26,597 bases of DNA from Chara braunii (GCA_003427395.1 BFEA01000005.1:7568858-7595454); one strand, 5' to 3'. Counted from the first letter of the stretch, positions 1 through 9,826 are shown. Notes: generated by a model not told the origin, from the letters alone. Made by a program: numbers and translations.

Positions 1-65
<65 letters not shown>
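1..65. repeat. (CA)n dinucleotide microsatellite
   Basis: An uninterrupted CA run opens the window and probably extends to the left. It joins the pentanucleotide satellite at position 66 with a short AT-rich transition. Confidence 0.98.
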
Positions 66-67
<2 letters not shown>

Positions 68-3000
68 TATTTACAATACTCTACTCTACAAGATTCTACT
101 TTACGACACTCTACCGTACTCTACTCTACGACACTCTACTCTACTCTAAGACACTGTACTCTACGACGGTTTACTCTTCTTTACTTTACGACACTCTACT
201 CTATGACACTCTACGACACTCTATTGTACATACTTTACCCTACTCTACGACACTCTACTCTACTCTACTCTACTCTACTCTACGACACTTTAATCTATGA
301 AACTCTATGACACTCTACGACACTTTCTTGCAATCTACTCTGTGACACTCTACAACACATTGCGATACTCAACGACACTCTATTCTACTCTAGGACACTC
401 TACTCTACTCTACGACACTCTACAACATTCTATTGTACTCTATGACACTCTATAACAATGTACGATGACACTCTACTCTACTCTACTCTACTGTCCTCTA
501 GTCTAGTTTACTCTACTCTACTCTTCGACTGCTCTACCCTACTCTACGACTACTCTACCCTACTCTACTACACTCTAAAACACTCTATGACACTCTTTTG
601 TACCCTATGACACTCTACGACACCCTACGACACTCTACAAAACTCTACTCTACGACACTCTATAACACTCTGCTCTACGACACTCTACTCTACTATACTC
701 TACTCTACGATACTATACGACACTCCACTCGGCGCTCTACTCTACTCTACTCTCCTCTACTTTACTCTACTCTACTCTCCTCTACTTTACTCTATTCTAC
801 TTTACTATACTCTACTCTAGTGTACTCTACTCTACTCCTCTCTACTTTACTCTACTCTACCCATTTTATTCTACTCTACTCTACCCTTCTCTCCTCTCAT
901 CTCCTCTGCTCTACTCTACTCTACTCTACTCTACTCTACTCTACTCTACTCTACTCTACTCTACTTTACTCTACTCTACTCTACTCTACTCTACTCTACT
1001 CTACTCTACTATACTTTGCTCTACTACACTCTACTCTACTATACGCTACTCTACTACAATCTACTCTACTACGACACTCTACAAAACTCTACTTTACGAC
1101 ACTCTATGACACTCTACTCTACTTTACGACACTTTACTCTACTATACTCTACTCTACGACACTCTACTTTACTCTTTTGTACTCTACGCTACTCTAATCT
1201 ACTCCACTCCACTTTACTCTACCCACTGTACTCTACTCTACTCTGCTCTACTCTGCTACACTTTACTCTACTCTAAGACAATCTACAACACTACCCTGTG
1301 ACACTCTACTCTACAACACTCTACACACTTTACAACACTCTACGACACTCTACTTTACTCTACGACATTCTACTTTACTCTACGACACTCAACTATACTC
1401 TACGACACTTGACTGTACTCTAGAATATTTTTTTCTACTCTACGACACAATAATGCACTCTACTCTACTCTACAACACTCTATTCTGCTCTACGACACTG
1501 TAGGACACTTTGCTCAACTCTACGACATTGTACTTCACTCTACTCAACAACATTTTACTCTACTCTACGACACTCTAAGACACTCTACTCTACTTTACAA
1601 CACTGTACTATACTCAACTCTATGACACTTTAGTCTACTCAATGACACTCTACTTTACTATACGACACTCAATAACACACTATTCCACTCTACTCTACAA
1701 TACTCTACTTTACTCTATGACACTTTTTTCTACAACACTTCACAATACTTTACTTTACTTTACTCTACTCAGCAACACTCTACTCTTAGACTACTCTACT
1801 CTACTTTACTCTACTCTACTTTACTCTACTCTACTCTATTGTACGACACTCTACGACACTCTACGACACTCTATGACACTCTACGGCATTGCAATTTAGG
1901 ACACTCTACTCTACGGCACTCTACTCTACGACACTCTACTCTACGATTACTCCACTCTACTCTAAAACACTTTAAAACACTCCACGACACTTTTTGTACT
2001 TTATGACACTCGACGACACTCTACGACACTCGAGAAAACTCTTCTGTACGGTACTTTGCAACACTCTACTCTACTCTACGATACTCTTCTGTACTATGTT
2101 TTACTCTACGACAATATACGACACTCTACTCTACTCTACTATACTCTTTTCGACTCAACTTTACTCTACTCCACTCTACACTACCCAATTTACTCTACTT
2201 AACTCTACTCTACTTTATTCTACTCTACTCTACTCTACTCTACTCTACAACAATATACTCTACTCTACTCTACAACAATATACTTTACTCTACTCTAGTC
2301 TACTCTACAACACTCTACTCTAGTCTAAGACACTCTACAACACTACTTTACGACACTCTACTCTATTGTAGGACACCCTACTCTACTCTACAACATTGCA
2401 TTCTACTCTACGACACCGTAGGACACTCTACTCTACTCCACAACGCTCTATTTTACTCTACGACACTGTAGGACACTCTGCTCTACTTTACGACATTGTA
2501 CATTACTCTACTCTACGACATTTTATGACACCCTACTCTACTCTACAACACTTTATGACACTCTACTCTACTCTACAACACCTTACTCTACTCTTCTCAA
2601 CGACACTCTACAACACTCTACGACACTCTACGACACTCTATAACACTCTACTCTACGACACTCTACGACATTCTACTGTACTCTGGGACACTCTACTTTA
2701 CTCTATGACACTCTACAATACTCTACTCTACGACACTAGACTCTACTTTACTCTACTCTGCGAAACTCTACTCTACTCTACTCTACGACACTCTACTGTG
2801 CGACACTCTACTCTACAATACTCTACGACTACTCTACTCTACTCTACTTTATTGTACTCTACTTAACGACACTTTAGTGTATGACACTCTACGATACTCG
2901 AGGACACTCTATGACACTCTACGACACTCTACGACAGTCTACTCTACTCTACAACACTCTACGACACTCTTTTGTACTCTATAGCACTCTACGACGCTCT

Positions 3001-3121
3001 ACAACACTCTACGACACTCTACAAAACTTTACTTTATTCCACTCTACCATACTCTACTCTACTCTACTCTACTCTACTCTACTCTACTCTACTCTACTCT
3101 ACTCTACTCTACTCTACTCTA
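66..3121. repeat. Compound pentanucleotide satellite (CTCTA / NGACA)
   Basis: About 3 kb is built almost entirely from two five-base words in one register: CTCTA, the majority word, and CGACA with its variants TGACA, AGACA and AAACA. Point changes are common, but the pentamer phase is mostly kept. Pure CTCTA runs occur at about 909-1010 and 3052-3121. Because CTCTA has no stop codon in any plus-strand frame, long open frames rich in Ser-Thr-Leu-Leu-Tyr appear; the minus strand (TAGAG) is full of stops. I see no gene here. The right end abuts the 3' end of LINE-A with no spacer. Confidence 0.96.
3052..3121. repeat. Homogeneous (CTCTA)n run at LINE-A 3' junction
   Basis: Fourteen consecutive CTCTA units lie directly against the LINE-A 3' end. 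On the minus strand this reads (TAGAG)n, as if it were the tail or target of the LINE. The run is much purer than most of the satellite to its left, which suggests recent expansion or a tail made by slippage during target-primed reverse transcription. Confidence 0.9.
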
Positions 3122-4252
3122 CCCTTCTTTGATGGGGATCAAGCAGTTCGGGTGTCGGAAGGACCGTTGATCTTCCAGTGCCGCCCAAATTTTCCAAATA
3201 AGCTTTCCGCTGTCCTGGACCTCCTCCATCTTGTGATGGGGATCAAGCCACTGTTCGGAAAATGCTGAGACGGCCTGTTGGTTTTTCTCTCTGTCAAGAC
3301 TGTGTTTCATCTCCTCCCTCAGTTTTTCGTTCGCTTTAACTAAGTTAGCCCTTATACTTTCTACGAGTTCGGCTTTGGCCTGGTGATAGCCAAATGTCGT
3401 CTCTTGCCGCTCTGCTGAGCACCTCATCCTCCATATGACCATAAGGACAGCTAGCCTCATGTGCTTGAAGAGATTTTTTTGGAATGAGGTCCAGGCTAGT
3501 GGGATTCTGTTCTTTATCCCCAGTAAGATGAGGGCTATGTCCCACTGAAACACTGTTCCGGTGAGAGTGTGCCACATTGCGTCCCACCATTGCCATATCC
3601 GTATCGCCAATGGACAAGCCAAAAGGCAGTGTTCCAAATCTGCACGCCGTTGGGAAGGGTCGAGCCCACACTGTGAGCAGATAGGGGAGAGAACCCCTTT
3701 CTGTCCCAGGTTGGATCTTGCCGTCAGCCAGTCGGGGGTCGGAAGGCACCTGTGTATGATTTGCCGCTGTAAAGCCTTGTGGGAAGTAGGCATGATATGA
3801 GCGTGGGTGGCCCATGGGATGTGCCGTAGGTTCTTTTCCCCTACCGGGGAGTCCCTTCTCCACCTATCTCGTAGCACCGGTGATGATGGCACGTGTGCGT
3901 GCACCTGTTTGTATCCTTCTCTAACTGTGTATTGCCAGATAGGGGTCGGGTTGCGCCCTTTCCACTCCCATTCCTCAGGATCAAAAGGTAGGGCCCCAAC
4001 TGGGGCGGACACTTCACATGCATAGAATCCCGTATCTTCAGATCCTACCACTCTAATTCTAGCGAGTCCTTCCTCTTGACTTGTACGGTCCAAGATAGGG
4101 GCCCTCTTAAGGGGAGCCCATCTAGCCCCTGGCACGTCTAGTTCGAAGGCCTGCATCCACATACCTTTGCGTGTGGCGTTGACTACTCTGTGGATTGAGT
4201 CACCCAATCGTGGGTCCTTATCGATGGTCCTTGTTGCCACGTAACCACCCAT
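3119..4252 (-). CDS. LINE-A ORF2 C-terminal domain with zf-RVT-like zinc motif
   Basis: This is an open frame of 377 codons forming the C-terminal part of the LINE-A polyprotein, downstream of the RT thumb. Cys192, Cys195, His208 and Cys213 form a C-X2-C-X12-H-X4-C motif like the zf-RVT domain at the end of many LINE ORF2 proteins, thought to bind nucleic acid during retrotransposition. Trp-rich segments follow (IWQWWDAMW at about 219-227, VIWRMR at about 272-277), then a charged helical tail (about 280-345). The residue-1 ATG is internal to the original polyprotein, not a true start. The frame ends LIPIKEG and the TAG stop is the first unit of the adjoining TAGAG repeat, so there is no 3' UTR. 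This is the best preserved part of LINE-A ORF2. Confidence 0.8.
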   Translation of the reverse strand: MGGYVATRTIDKDPRLGDSIHRVVNATRKGMWMQAFELDVPGARWAPLKRAPILDRTSQEEGLARIRVVGSEDTGFYACEVSAPVGALPFDPEEWEWKGRNPTPIWQYTVREGYKQVHAHVPSSPVLRDRWRRDSPVGEKNLRHIPWATHAHIMPTSHKALQRQIIHRCLPTPDWLTARSNLGQKGVLSPICSQCGLDPSQRRADLEHCLLACPLAIRIWQWWDAMWHTLTGTVFQWDIALILLGIKNRIPLAWTSFQKNLFKHMRLAVLMVIWRMRCSAERQETTFGYHQAKAELVESIRANLVKANEKLREEMKHSLDREKNQQAVSAFSEQWLDPHHKMEEVQDSGKLIWKIWAALEDQRSFRHPNCLIPIKEG

Positions 4253-4399
4253 TGTGGTGGGACTGCTGACCGCAGTTGGTGCAGTTTGTCATGCAGCTTT
4301 TTCACGTTTTTTAGGGTGGGCTGTAGTTGTTGTGACGATTTTCATGTTACTGCGTGACTATCCCACAAGTCCCCCACAGTAAAAATCCCGTTTTTCACC

Positions 4400-5041
4400 C
4401 ATGTGAGCCAGTGGGAGCCGGTCGATAGCGAGAATGGCTCCCCTGCCGCGTCAGAGATGTGCGGGTTTTCGAACATAGGTTGTCACCACAACTCTTGCCA
4501 TCTTTGTGGAGGGGGCTTTTGGATTGGCCCCATCTGTCTCCACAGTTCCACCATTGTGGTCCACTAAGGGTCGTTCTTAAGATCCCATCTTGTCCTGTTC
4601 CGGGGCGATCCATCCCTCTTACGCCTCGGGGGACTCGGTAAGGACCATGCTGCATTGACCAGCAGGTGAGGGTGTGAATCGGGTGGTGAGGGGGAGAGGG
4701 AGGAGCCAGATGTGACAGTTGGATATACGCCAGGGGATGCCACGAAACGTCATTCGCGAGTGAGTAATTATTTTAAACATCAGCGCTCTGATCTCATCAC
4801 CCGGGTCGAGGATACCCAATACCCCTACCGCCTTCGGTTGGGTGATGTACTACCATGCCACTCTTTTGATGCATTTCGTTTTGGCATGATTGTTTCTCCA
4901 CAGGTAGGCTGCCAGTGTCTCTCGCAGGTGCGCCAGTTGCTTCATGGGGATCTGCCAGAACGCTGTTTTGTATCATATGGTAGCCAGAACAACGTTGTTT
5001 ATTGCAAGCGCCCTGCCCACCAGCAAAGTGGATAGGCTGTC
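4400..5041 (-). pseudogene. LINE-A ORF2, region after the RT palm (thumb/connection), decayed
   Basis: Minus-strand frames here carry pieces of the region that follows the RT palm in LINE proteins. The clearest is GILDPGDEIRALMF at about 4812-4770, equivalent to the G-G-L-G-(I/V)-L-D-P block seen also in LINE-B and LINE-C. Upstream of it, 4820-5041 reads through segments such as LSTLLVGRALAINN and YLWRNNHAKTK in a shifted frame with a stop. Between 4400 and 4650 the reading frame cannot be followed with confidence. Several frameshifts separate this part from the intact C-terminal frame (3119-4252). Confidence 0.6.
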
Positions 5042-6396
5042 TCATTTGGCCAGTCTTTGCAGGGCTGTTTGGACCAACGGTTGTCCGTGGTCTAGCGGGG
5101 GTCCCAACGCTGTAAGACGGATTCCCAGAATCCTGATAGCCTCCTCATACGTTCTCCAGTTGACCGACGGGTCTTGGGGGGGTTGGGTGTTTTGTGGAGA
5201 AAGCCACCAGCCTTCCGTCTTGGTCCCCGAATTGACCTTCATGTCTGTTGCAATAGCGAAGGTATGGATTGTGTCCGTGAGTGCTCTAAGGGATGCCTCC
5301 GAGGCGTGGATGAGGACCGTCAGGTCATCGGCAAAAAGGGATGTCACCGGTATCGATTGCGGCGGCAGTTTCGGAATGTCTATCCTTTCAATGTCTGAGT
5401 TGGCCCTGATCATTGCTGCCAATGCTTCCATTACCAACACAAAGAGGAGCGGGGTCACCGGATCTCCTTGCCTCACCAATCTTTGAAGAGAGAATGGGGG
5501 GGAGAGGTGGTCATTTACCATGATGTTCGTTGTGGCGGACCTGTGCATAATAGTGGACACCCATGCTCTGAAGGTGGCGCCAAGGCGTCCATGAAATCCC
5601 AGTCCACGTGATTGGAGGCCTTCTTGAAGTCTATGAACAAGATAGCAGCCTATTTTTGATGTTGCCTGGCATATTTAATTGTCTCGTTTACGAGGAGGAC
5701 GTTATCCTAAGAGTTACGTTGGGGCATGAATCCCGTTTGGTCCTGGAAGATTAGGTGTCTCATATGTGGGAGCAAGTGGTTAGTAAGTGCTTTGGACACC
5801 ATTTTGTAAGGTGAGGGGAGGAGCGTGATTGGCCTGTAGTTCCTAACGTCCGCTTTATCCCTTTCTTTGTACAGCAATGCGGTCACCCCCTGGAAGATCA
5901 GATCGCCAAAGGACCCTTCCGTCTGGACCGCTTGCACATACGCCTCTATGCTGTCTTGGAAGGTGACCCAGTTTTGTAGCCAGAACTCTTTCGGGAAAGA
6001 GTCGAGGCCCGAGGTCTTTTCATCTTCCATGCCCCTCAGTGCTTCCAACAGCTCGTCTGTTGACAGCCGGGTTTCCAATATATTGCGTTGGGCTGTAGAT
6101 AGCATTGCTGGCAGACGTTCCAACATTGATTGCCTTGCTTCTGCCAGCCTATGTGCCCCCCACTAGGCTGACTTGGAGGCGTGAAGTCTTTGGTAATATT
6201 GTGCCGCATAGTCTACAATAGAGTATGTGTTCGCGGCATCAGGGATTGAACTGTCGAAAGGGTGACGAAGGGAGGATACCACTGCTTGCCTCGCTCTATC
6301 TTTGGCCTTCCAGAAAAACGTTTTCGCCATCGTGCCGTCTATGTCTTGTTTCCGTATGCGTGCCTGAACGCGCCATGCCTCGGCTTGGGCAGCCAA
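5042..6396 (-). pseudogene. LINE-A ORF2 reverse transcriptase domain, broken
   Basis: This encodes the fingers and palm of a LINE reverse transcriptase, which copies the element RNA into DNA at the target. Motifs in order: RNYRPI (about 5844-5827), QTGFMPQR (about 5739-5716), the palm motif with catalytic Asp in FIDFKKASNHVDW (about 5643-5605), LVRQGDPVTPLLF (about 5479-5441), and the YxDD-type box as LFADDLTV (about 5338-5315), so all three catalytic aspartates appear to be present. It is broken by in-frame stops at 6163-6165, 5707-5709 and 5650-5652 and by a frameshift near 5585. It lies between the endonuclease/linker on the right and the thumb on the left, as expected for ORF2. It cannot be functional as read. 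Confidence 0.88.
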
Positions 6397-6457
6397 ATAT
6401 GCCTGAAGGTGTTCTTTGGCGGTTTGTAGCCTATGATAGGTTGCGTTATCTAGGGGT

Positions 6458-6975
6458 TCATACTGTAGCTCGGTATCTCAATTTTCCAGTTCTTTCAACA
6501 GGTTGTCCAACACTGTTTTTTTTTTCTCTCGCGTAATTAATGGAAATTTTCTTAATCTGCTCCCTTAGTTGTGTCACCCCTTCGTTAAACCAATCACCTT
6601 TGAGGCTGTCGTGACCCTCCTTGATTCCCAGTACCGCCAAAAGTCATTGATGAGGTTTTTCAAGGATGGCAACTTAAGCAGCGAGGTATTGAGCTTATAA
6701 AAGTTGGGGCCTTTTTCAATCACTGAGTGGAATGAGAGGCCTAGAACAATTCCTCTGTGAGCGAAACACTTACAGGGGCTGAAGGCCATGATTGTTGTTA
6801 GTGCTAGTGTCCCCACCAGTTCTTTCGAGATGAGGAAGAAGTCTATCCTAGAATTGGATCTGTCTGATGGACCTCTATATTTGACGCATGTGTATGCTCG
6901 TTTCGTGGGGTGCAATATTCTATAAGCATCTTTCAGTCTCAGGGTGGCTGTAAACCTAGAGAGCATGTCCCACAT
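6458..6975 (-). pseudogene. LINE-A ORF2: end of endonuclease and start of linker
   Basis: The minus-strand frame 6975-6574 holds the C-terminal part of the endonuclease: SRIDFFLIS (about 6849-6823) with the conserved Asp, then CFAHRGIVLGLSF in place of the usual S-D-H block, followed by PNFYKLNTSLL, the segment that closes the endonuclease in L1-type ORF2. The conserved Asp of the SDH block is replaced by Ala, which would disable catalysis in this class. The frame shifts near 6610-6640 and continues at 6640-6458 as linker (GDWFNEGVTQLREQIKKI). Another frameshift near 6970 separates it from the preceding endonuclease piece. An overlap with the next entry reflects these frame changes, not two genes. 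Confidence 0.75.
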
Positions 6976-8002
6976 CTGGGGCCCACCTTTCCTGGGGGTG
7001 CGATTGTCCCTGCGAGGCAGTGGTGGACCTCCTATCCATGAGGGGGTCTGGGGTGATATTGAAGTCCCCTGCTATGACGAGGGTTGGGCGTGTCGGGAGC
7101 TCCTGCTTGAGATGATGCAGGAAGTGCACTCTTTCTAGAGGATCGTTTGGACCATAAACTGCCATTTCGTCAAAATGGACATCTTTTATTTTTTGAACGA
7201 AATTGAAACCGAGTTTTTTGGCCGAAAACTCGTCAAAATTTGTTCTTCCTGAGGGTCCAGCGGCTTACAAACGCTGGACCCCCTGGCCTTACATGGACCT
7301 AGCTTGAGACCAGGTACCTCCAGGAAGTCCTGCCTGGAGGTACTTGGTCTCAAGCTAGGTCCATGTACAGCCAGGGGGTCCAGCGTTTGTAAAACGTTGG
7401 ACCCTCAGGAACAACAAATTTTGACGAGTTTTCGGCCGAAAAACTCGGTTTCAATTTCGTTCAAAAAAGAAAAGATGTCCATTTTGACGAAATGGTCGTT
7501 CATATACACTTACTATGTCAATCTCCTCCTCCCCCAGCATTGCTCTTAGGTACACTCATCTCCCATTGTGGCGGTCGTACTCGTGGTCCAGCGGGGTCTG
7601 TCTCGACAAGGGGGGGATAAAAATGGCGACCCCTGTCGATGCGCCTGACTTCGTCGGGGCCAAGAAGGACACATACGGCCAGATCCACTTTTCCTTGGCT
7701 TTGTGAGTGGGTGAGTGTGTCAGATGTGTTTCTTGCGCACAGATCGCATCCGGCCAGGTAGCTGCACCTTTTGCTCTAAACATCTTCCAAATTGCATTCT
7801 TTTTCTCCTGAGAGGCCTGAGCCAGACCGTTGACAATGAGTGCTCTAATATCCAAGTCCACCCGAGTAATCTCGCGCATCCACTGTGGAGGGCGTCTAAG
7901 TGGAGGTTGTACCTCGGGGTCGGGGGGCAGTGCTGGTGGGGGTGGCGGTGGGGGTGGATGATATACTGAACGCTCCCTCATTGGTTGAGCTTGCATATCC
8001 AC
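6956..8002 (-). pseudogene. LINE-A ORF2 endonuclease N-terminal half, split by FB1
   Basis: This is the N-terminal half of an APE-like endonuclease that nicks target DNA for LINE integration. The start of ORF2 is plausibly the ATG at 7996 (the frame is open to 8002). A poly-Pro stretch (residues about 16-25) is followed by ALIVNGL (catalytic-type Asn at about 7831), AICAQETHL (about 7744-7718; the Q-E-T metal site), and STGVAIFIP. The frame stops at 7556, shifts, and continues as LGEEEIDIVSVY up to the FB1 insertion. On the other side of FB1 it resumes as VYGPNDP and AGDFNIT (Asp at about 7066). Removing FB1 and one 4-bp target duplication joins these halves exactly in frame. A further frameshift lies near 6970. 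Confidence 0.85.
7157..7500. mobile_element. FB1: 344-bp fold-back (MITE-like) element
   Basis: This is a near-perfect inverted repeat over its full length. Two arms of about 165 bp face each other around a short centre at about 7325-7330. The ends read AAC...GTT and the core of the terminal repeat starts CCATTTCGTCAAAATGGACA (7162) and mirrors to 7495. The element is flanked by an exact CATA direct repeat (7153-7156 and 7501-7504), taken as a 4-bp target-site duplication. Each arm contains smaller hairpins: 7162-7178, 7210-7232 and 7253-7281 in the left arm, and for the last one 7376-7404 in the right arm. It has no coding capacity, so it is non-autonomous. Fold-back or MITE-type DNA transposon is my inference; I cannot assign a superfamily. 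Confidence 0.9.
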
Positions 8003-8030
8003 TTGTTACGTTTGTGCAGACTCCGTCTGC

Positions 8031-8818
8031 TTATGCTGTTTCGACGTGCCCCAATAAGCTTGTTGATGACTGGGGGGGCCATAGTGATCGGGCGGGTATT
8101 GCCTGCAGAGGAGTCAGTTCCAGTTCAAAATCTTCATCCGATTCTGATTCTGGTTCTGATTCCTCTGAATTTCCCACTTGCAGCACCTCTTCTGATTCCT
8201 GAATTGAGAGCAACTTCATCATCGTCGCTACCATGGGGGTCACTTCGCCTGTGTATTGTACCTCTAACTTAGTCTTAGCCAAGAGGCCAGCAGGAATCCT
8301 TTGCAGGATGGGGGGAGGGCGTGGACCATTAGGCCACCTTGGTCCTCGGGATTGAGGTGGAGCACAACTCCAATGTCCTCAATTAGCACTGAAGGCGAGA
8401 ACTGATTGTCCTCCGTGTACACCCCCATTTTGTCTTCCCTTCCGTGCATCGCGATCATTTGGTTAGAGGATGTGTAGCCTGCAGTTTTCGTATTTAGTTC
8501 ATCCAGCAAATCAACCACTGTTGTCGTGATGGTCCTCGCCACTGTACCCCAGTTGATGTCCTGCATTCTGCGGTATTGATTAACTGTCTGTTTTATTGCG
8601 GTTTTTCCCATGATTCTCCGACGAATTCTCTCCCAGTGCAGAGAGGGGATAATCTTAGCGAGGGATCTGCCTGACGGGGCCAGCGAGTTCTGTAGTATCC
8701 AGTCGGTGAGCTCCTTGAGCTGTGTGCGCACATATTTGTCCCTGACCAGTTGTTGCTCATCTTGGCTGTTTGCCTGTTCCTGTTTTGTTTGTGGCCCTTG
8801 ACCCAGTTTCGATCCTTG
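8031..8818 (-). pseudogene. LINE-A ORF1 C-terminal region
   Basis: The minus-strand frame between FB2 and position 8264 encodes about 185 residues of ORF1-like protein. It starts after FB2 with a Gln-rich segment (QTKQEQANSQDEQQ), then a helical basic stretch (WERIRRRIMGKTAIKQTVNQ) and a segment SPSVLIEDIGVVLHL. A frameshift near 8270-8280 moves the frame to 8282-8031, which carries an acidic Glu/Ser tract (EESEPESESDEDFELEL) and then ends about 30 bp from the ORF2 frame. I do not recognise a named domain. The SVLIEDIGVV segment resembles one in LINE-B ORF1. The residues upstream of about 8818 in this frame come from FB2, not from the LINE. Confidence 0.65.
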
Positions 8819-9060
8819 AACTGCCATTTCGTCAAAATTGACATCTTTTATTTTTTGAACGAAATTGAAACCGAGTTTTTTGGCCGAAAACTCATCAAAA
8901 TTTGTTGTTCCTGAGGGTCCGGCGTTTGCAAAATGTTGGCCCCCCTTGCTGTACATGGACCTAGATTGAGACCAAGTACCTCCAGGCAGTCCTGCCTGGA
9001 GGTGCCTGGTCTCAAGCTAGGTCCATGTACAGCCAGGGGGTCCTGCCTGGAGGTGCCTGG
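8819..9060. mobile_element. FB2: damaged second copy of the fold-back element
   Basis: The left arm (8819 to about 8986) matches the FB1 left arm base for base at most positions, starting AACTGCCATTTCGTC, with the arm centre at the same offset. The right arm follows FB1 only to about 9039, then jumps: a 21-bp block at 8989-9009 is repeated at 9040-9060, after which similarity to FB1 ends. So about 115 bp of the right arm is missing and the right terminal repeat is absent. It is inserted in LINE-A ORF1 in the same orientation as FB1. The exact right limit is uncertain. Confidence 0.85.
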
Positions 9061-9164
9061 CCGTTGTGCGGTGGGAGTACAGCGGTCCCCATGTCACAGT
9101 CATATGCCGGGTGTATGCCTTGTGAGGGGTGTGTGGACTGCGTGGGCTTGTTTTCCCCCAAATG

Positions 9165-9826
9165 TCATGCCTCTGACATTGCAAGGTCCTGGTCCGGGTG
9201 TGTGCCTCCTTCAGTGCAGTGGGCTGCAATCCCGGGTGCACAGCGGAGTTGCAGAGTATCAGAATAGTAATTCAGCAGGTGTGTTCGCCAGTACTGGCAC
9301 TCAGATTGGGCATGTTGGTGGTCAAGCGTATCCAACAGTCCAAGTTCATGTCTTTGGATGTGCACGCAGCATTGTACTCCTCGCAGTTGTTGTCGGAGGA
9401 GTGCCTGGCCCATGTGGTCCACCCCTTCCCTGTCAGTGCTATCGTCTGGGGCTCCGCTGAGCATGTAGGGGTGCTTCCACTCCTGTTGTTTTTGGAGGTG
9501 CACCATCTCCTGTATTGCCAGATGGTGGAAAAGGGTCTGCTGGTCTACGGTGAGAGCCGCTCCGGCAGGGGAAGAGAGATTGGCAGGTCCCCAACTGAGG
9601 TACCGTTTTCTTCCATCTCAGAATTCGGATCCAAGTTCGAGTCCAAGTCTGAGTCGGAGTCTGAGTGTAGTTCGGATGATATGTCCCGGAAGGGGACTTC
9701 TTTCTGTGGCAGTTTCTCCTGTGCGGCCTTCCTCCTCGCAAGCACGTGTCGCAGTTCTTCTTCTGCCTGCTCTTGTTCTCTCAACATTTCTTGATACTTT
9801 TGTGTGCCAGGCAGTGTGGCAGGCAA
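9165..9826 (-). pseudogene. LINE-A ORF1 middle part: coiled coil and acidic tract
   Basis: Two minus-strand frames cover this part. The frame 9826-9545 gives a short predicted coiled coil rich in Glu, Gln and Arg (EMLREQEQAEEELRHVLARR), then a Ser-Asp repeat tract (SELHSDSDSDLDSNLDPNSE). A frameshift near 9500-9545 leads to 9506-9165, which begins MVHLQKQQEW and carries on without a recognisable domain. The coiled coil would fit a role in ORF1 multimerisation, as in other LINE ORF1 proteins, but that is inference. The stretch 9061-9164 between this and FB2 shows nothing I can identify. Confidence 0.5.

Noticed and set aside
598-3268. Several long plus-strand open frames rich in Ser-Thr-Leu-Leu-Tyr
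   Set aside because: They are translations of the CTCTA/CGACA satellite, which lacks stops on this strand; composition and register follow the DNA repeat, not protein constraint.
3345-3863. Overlapping minus-strand frame inside the LINE-A C-terminal region
   Set aside because: It is a shadow of the 377-codon frame carrying the zinc motif and has no domain of its own.
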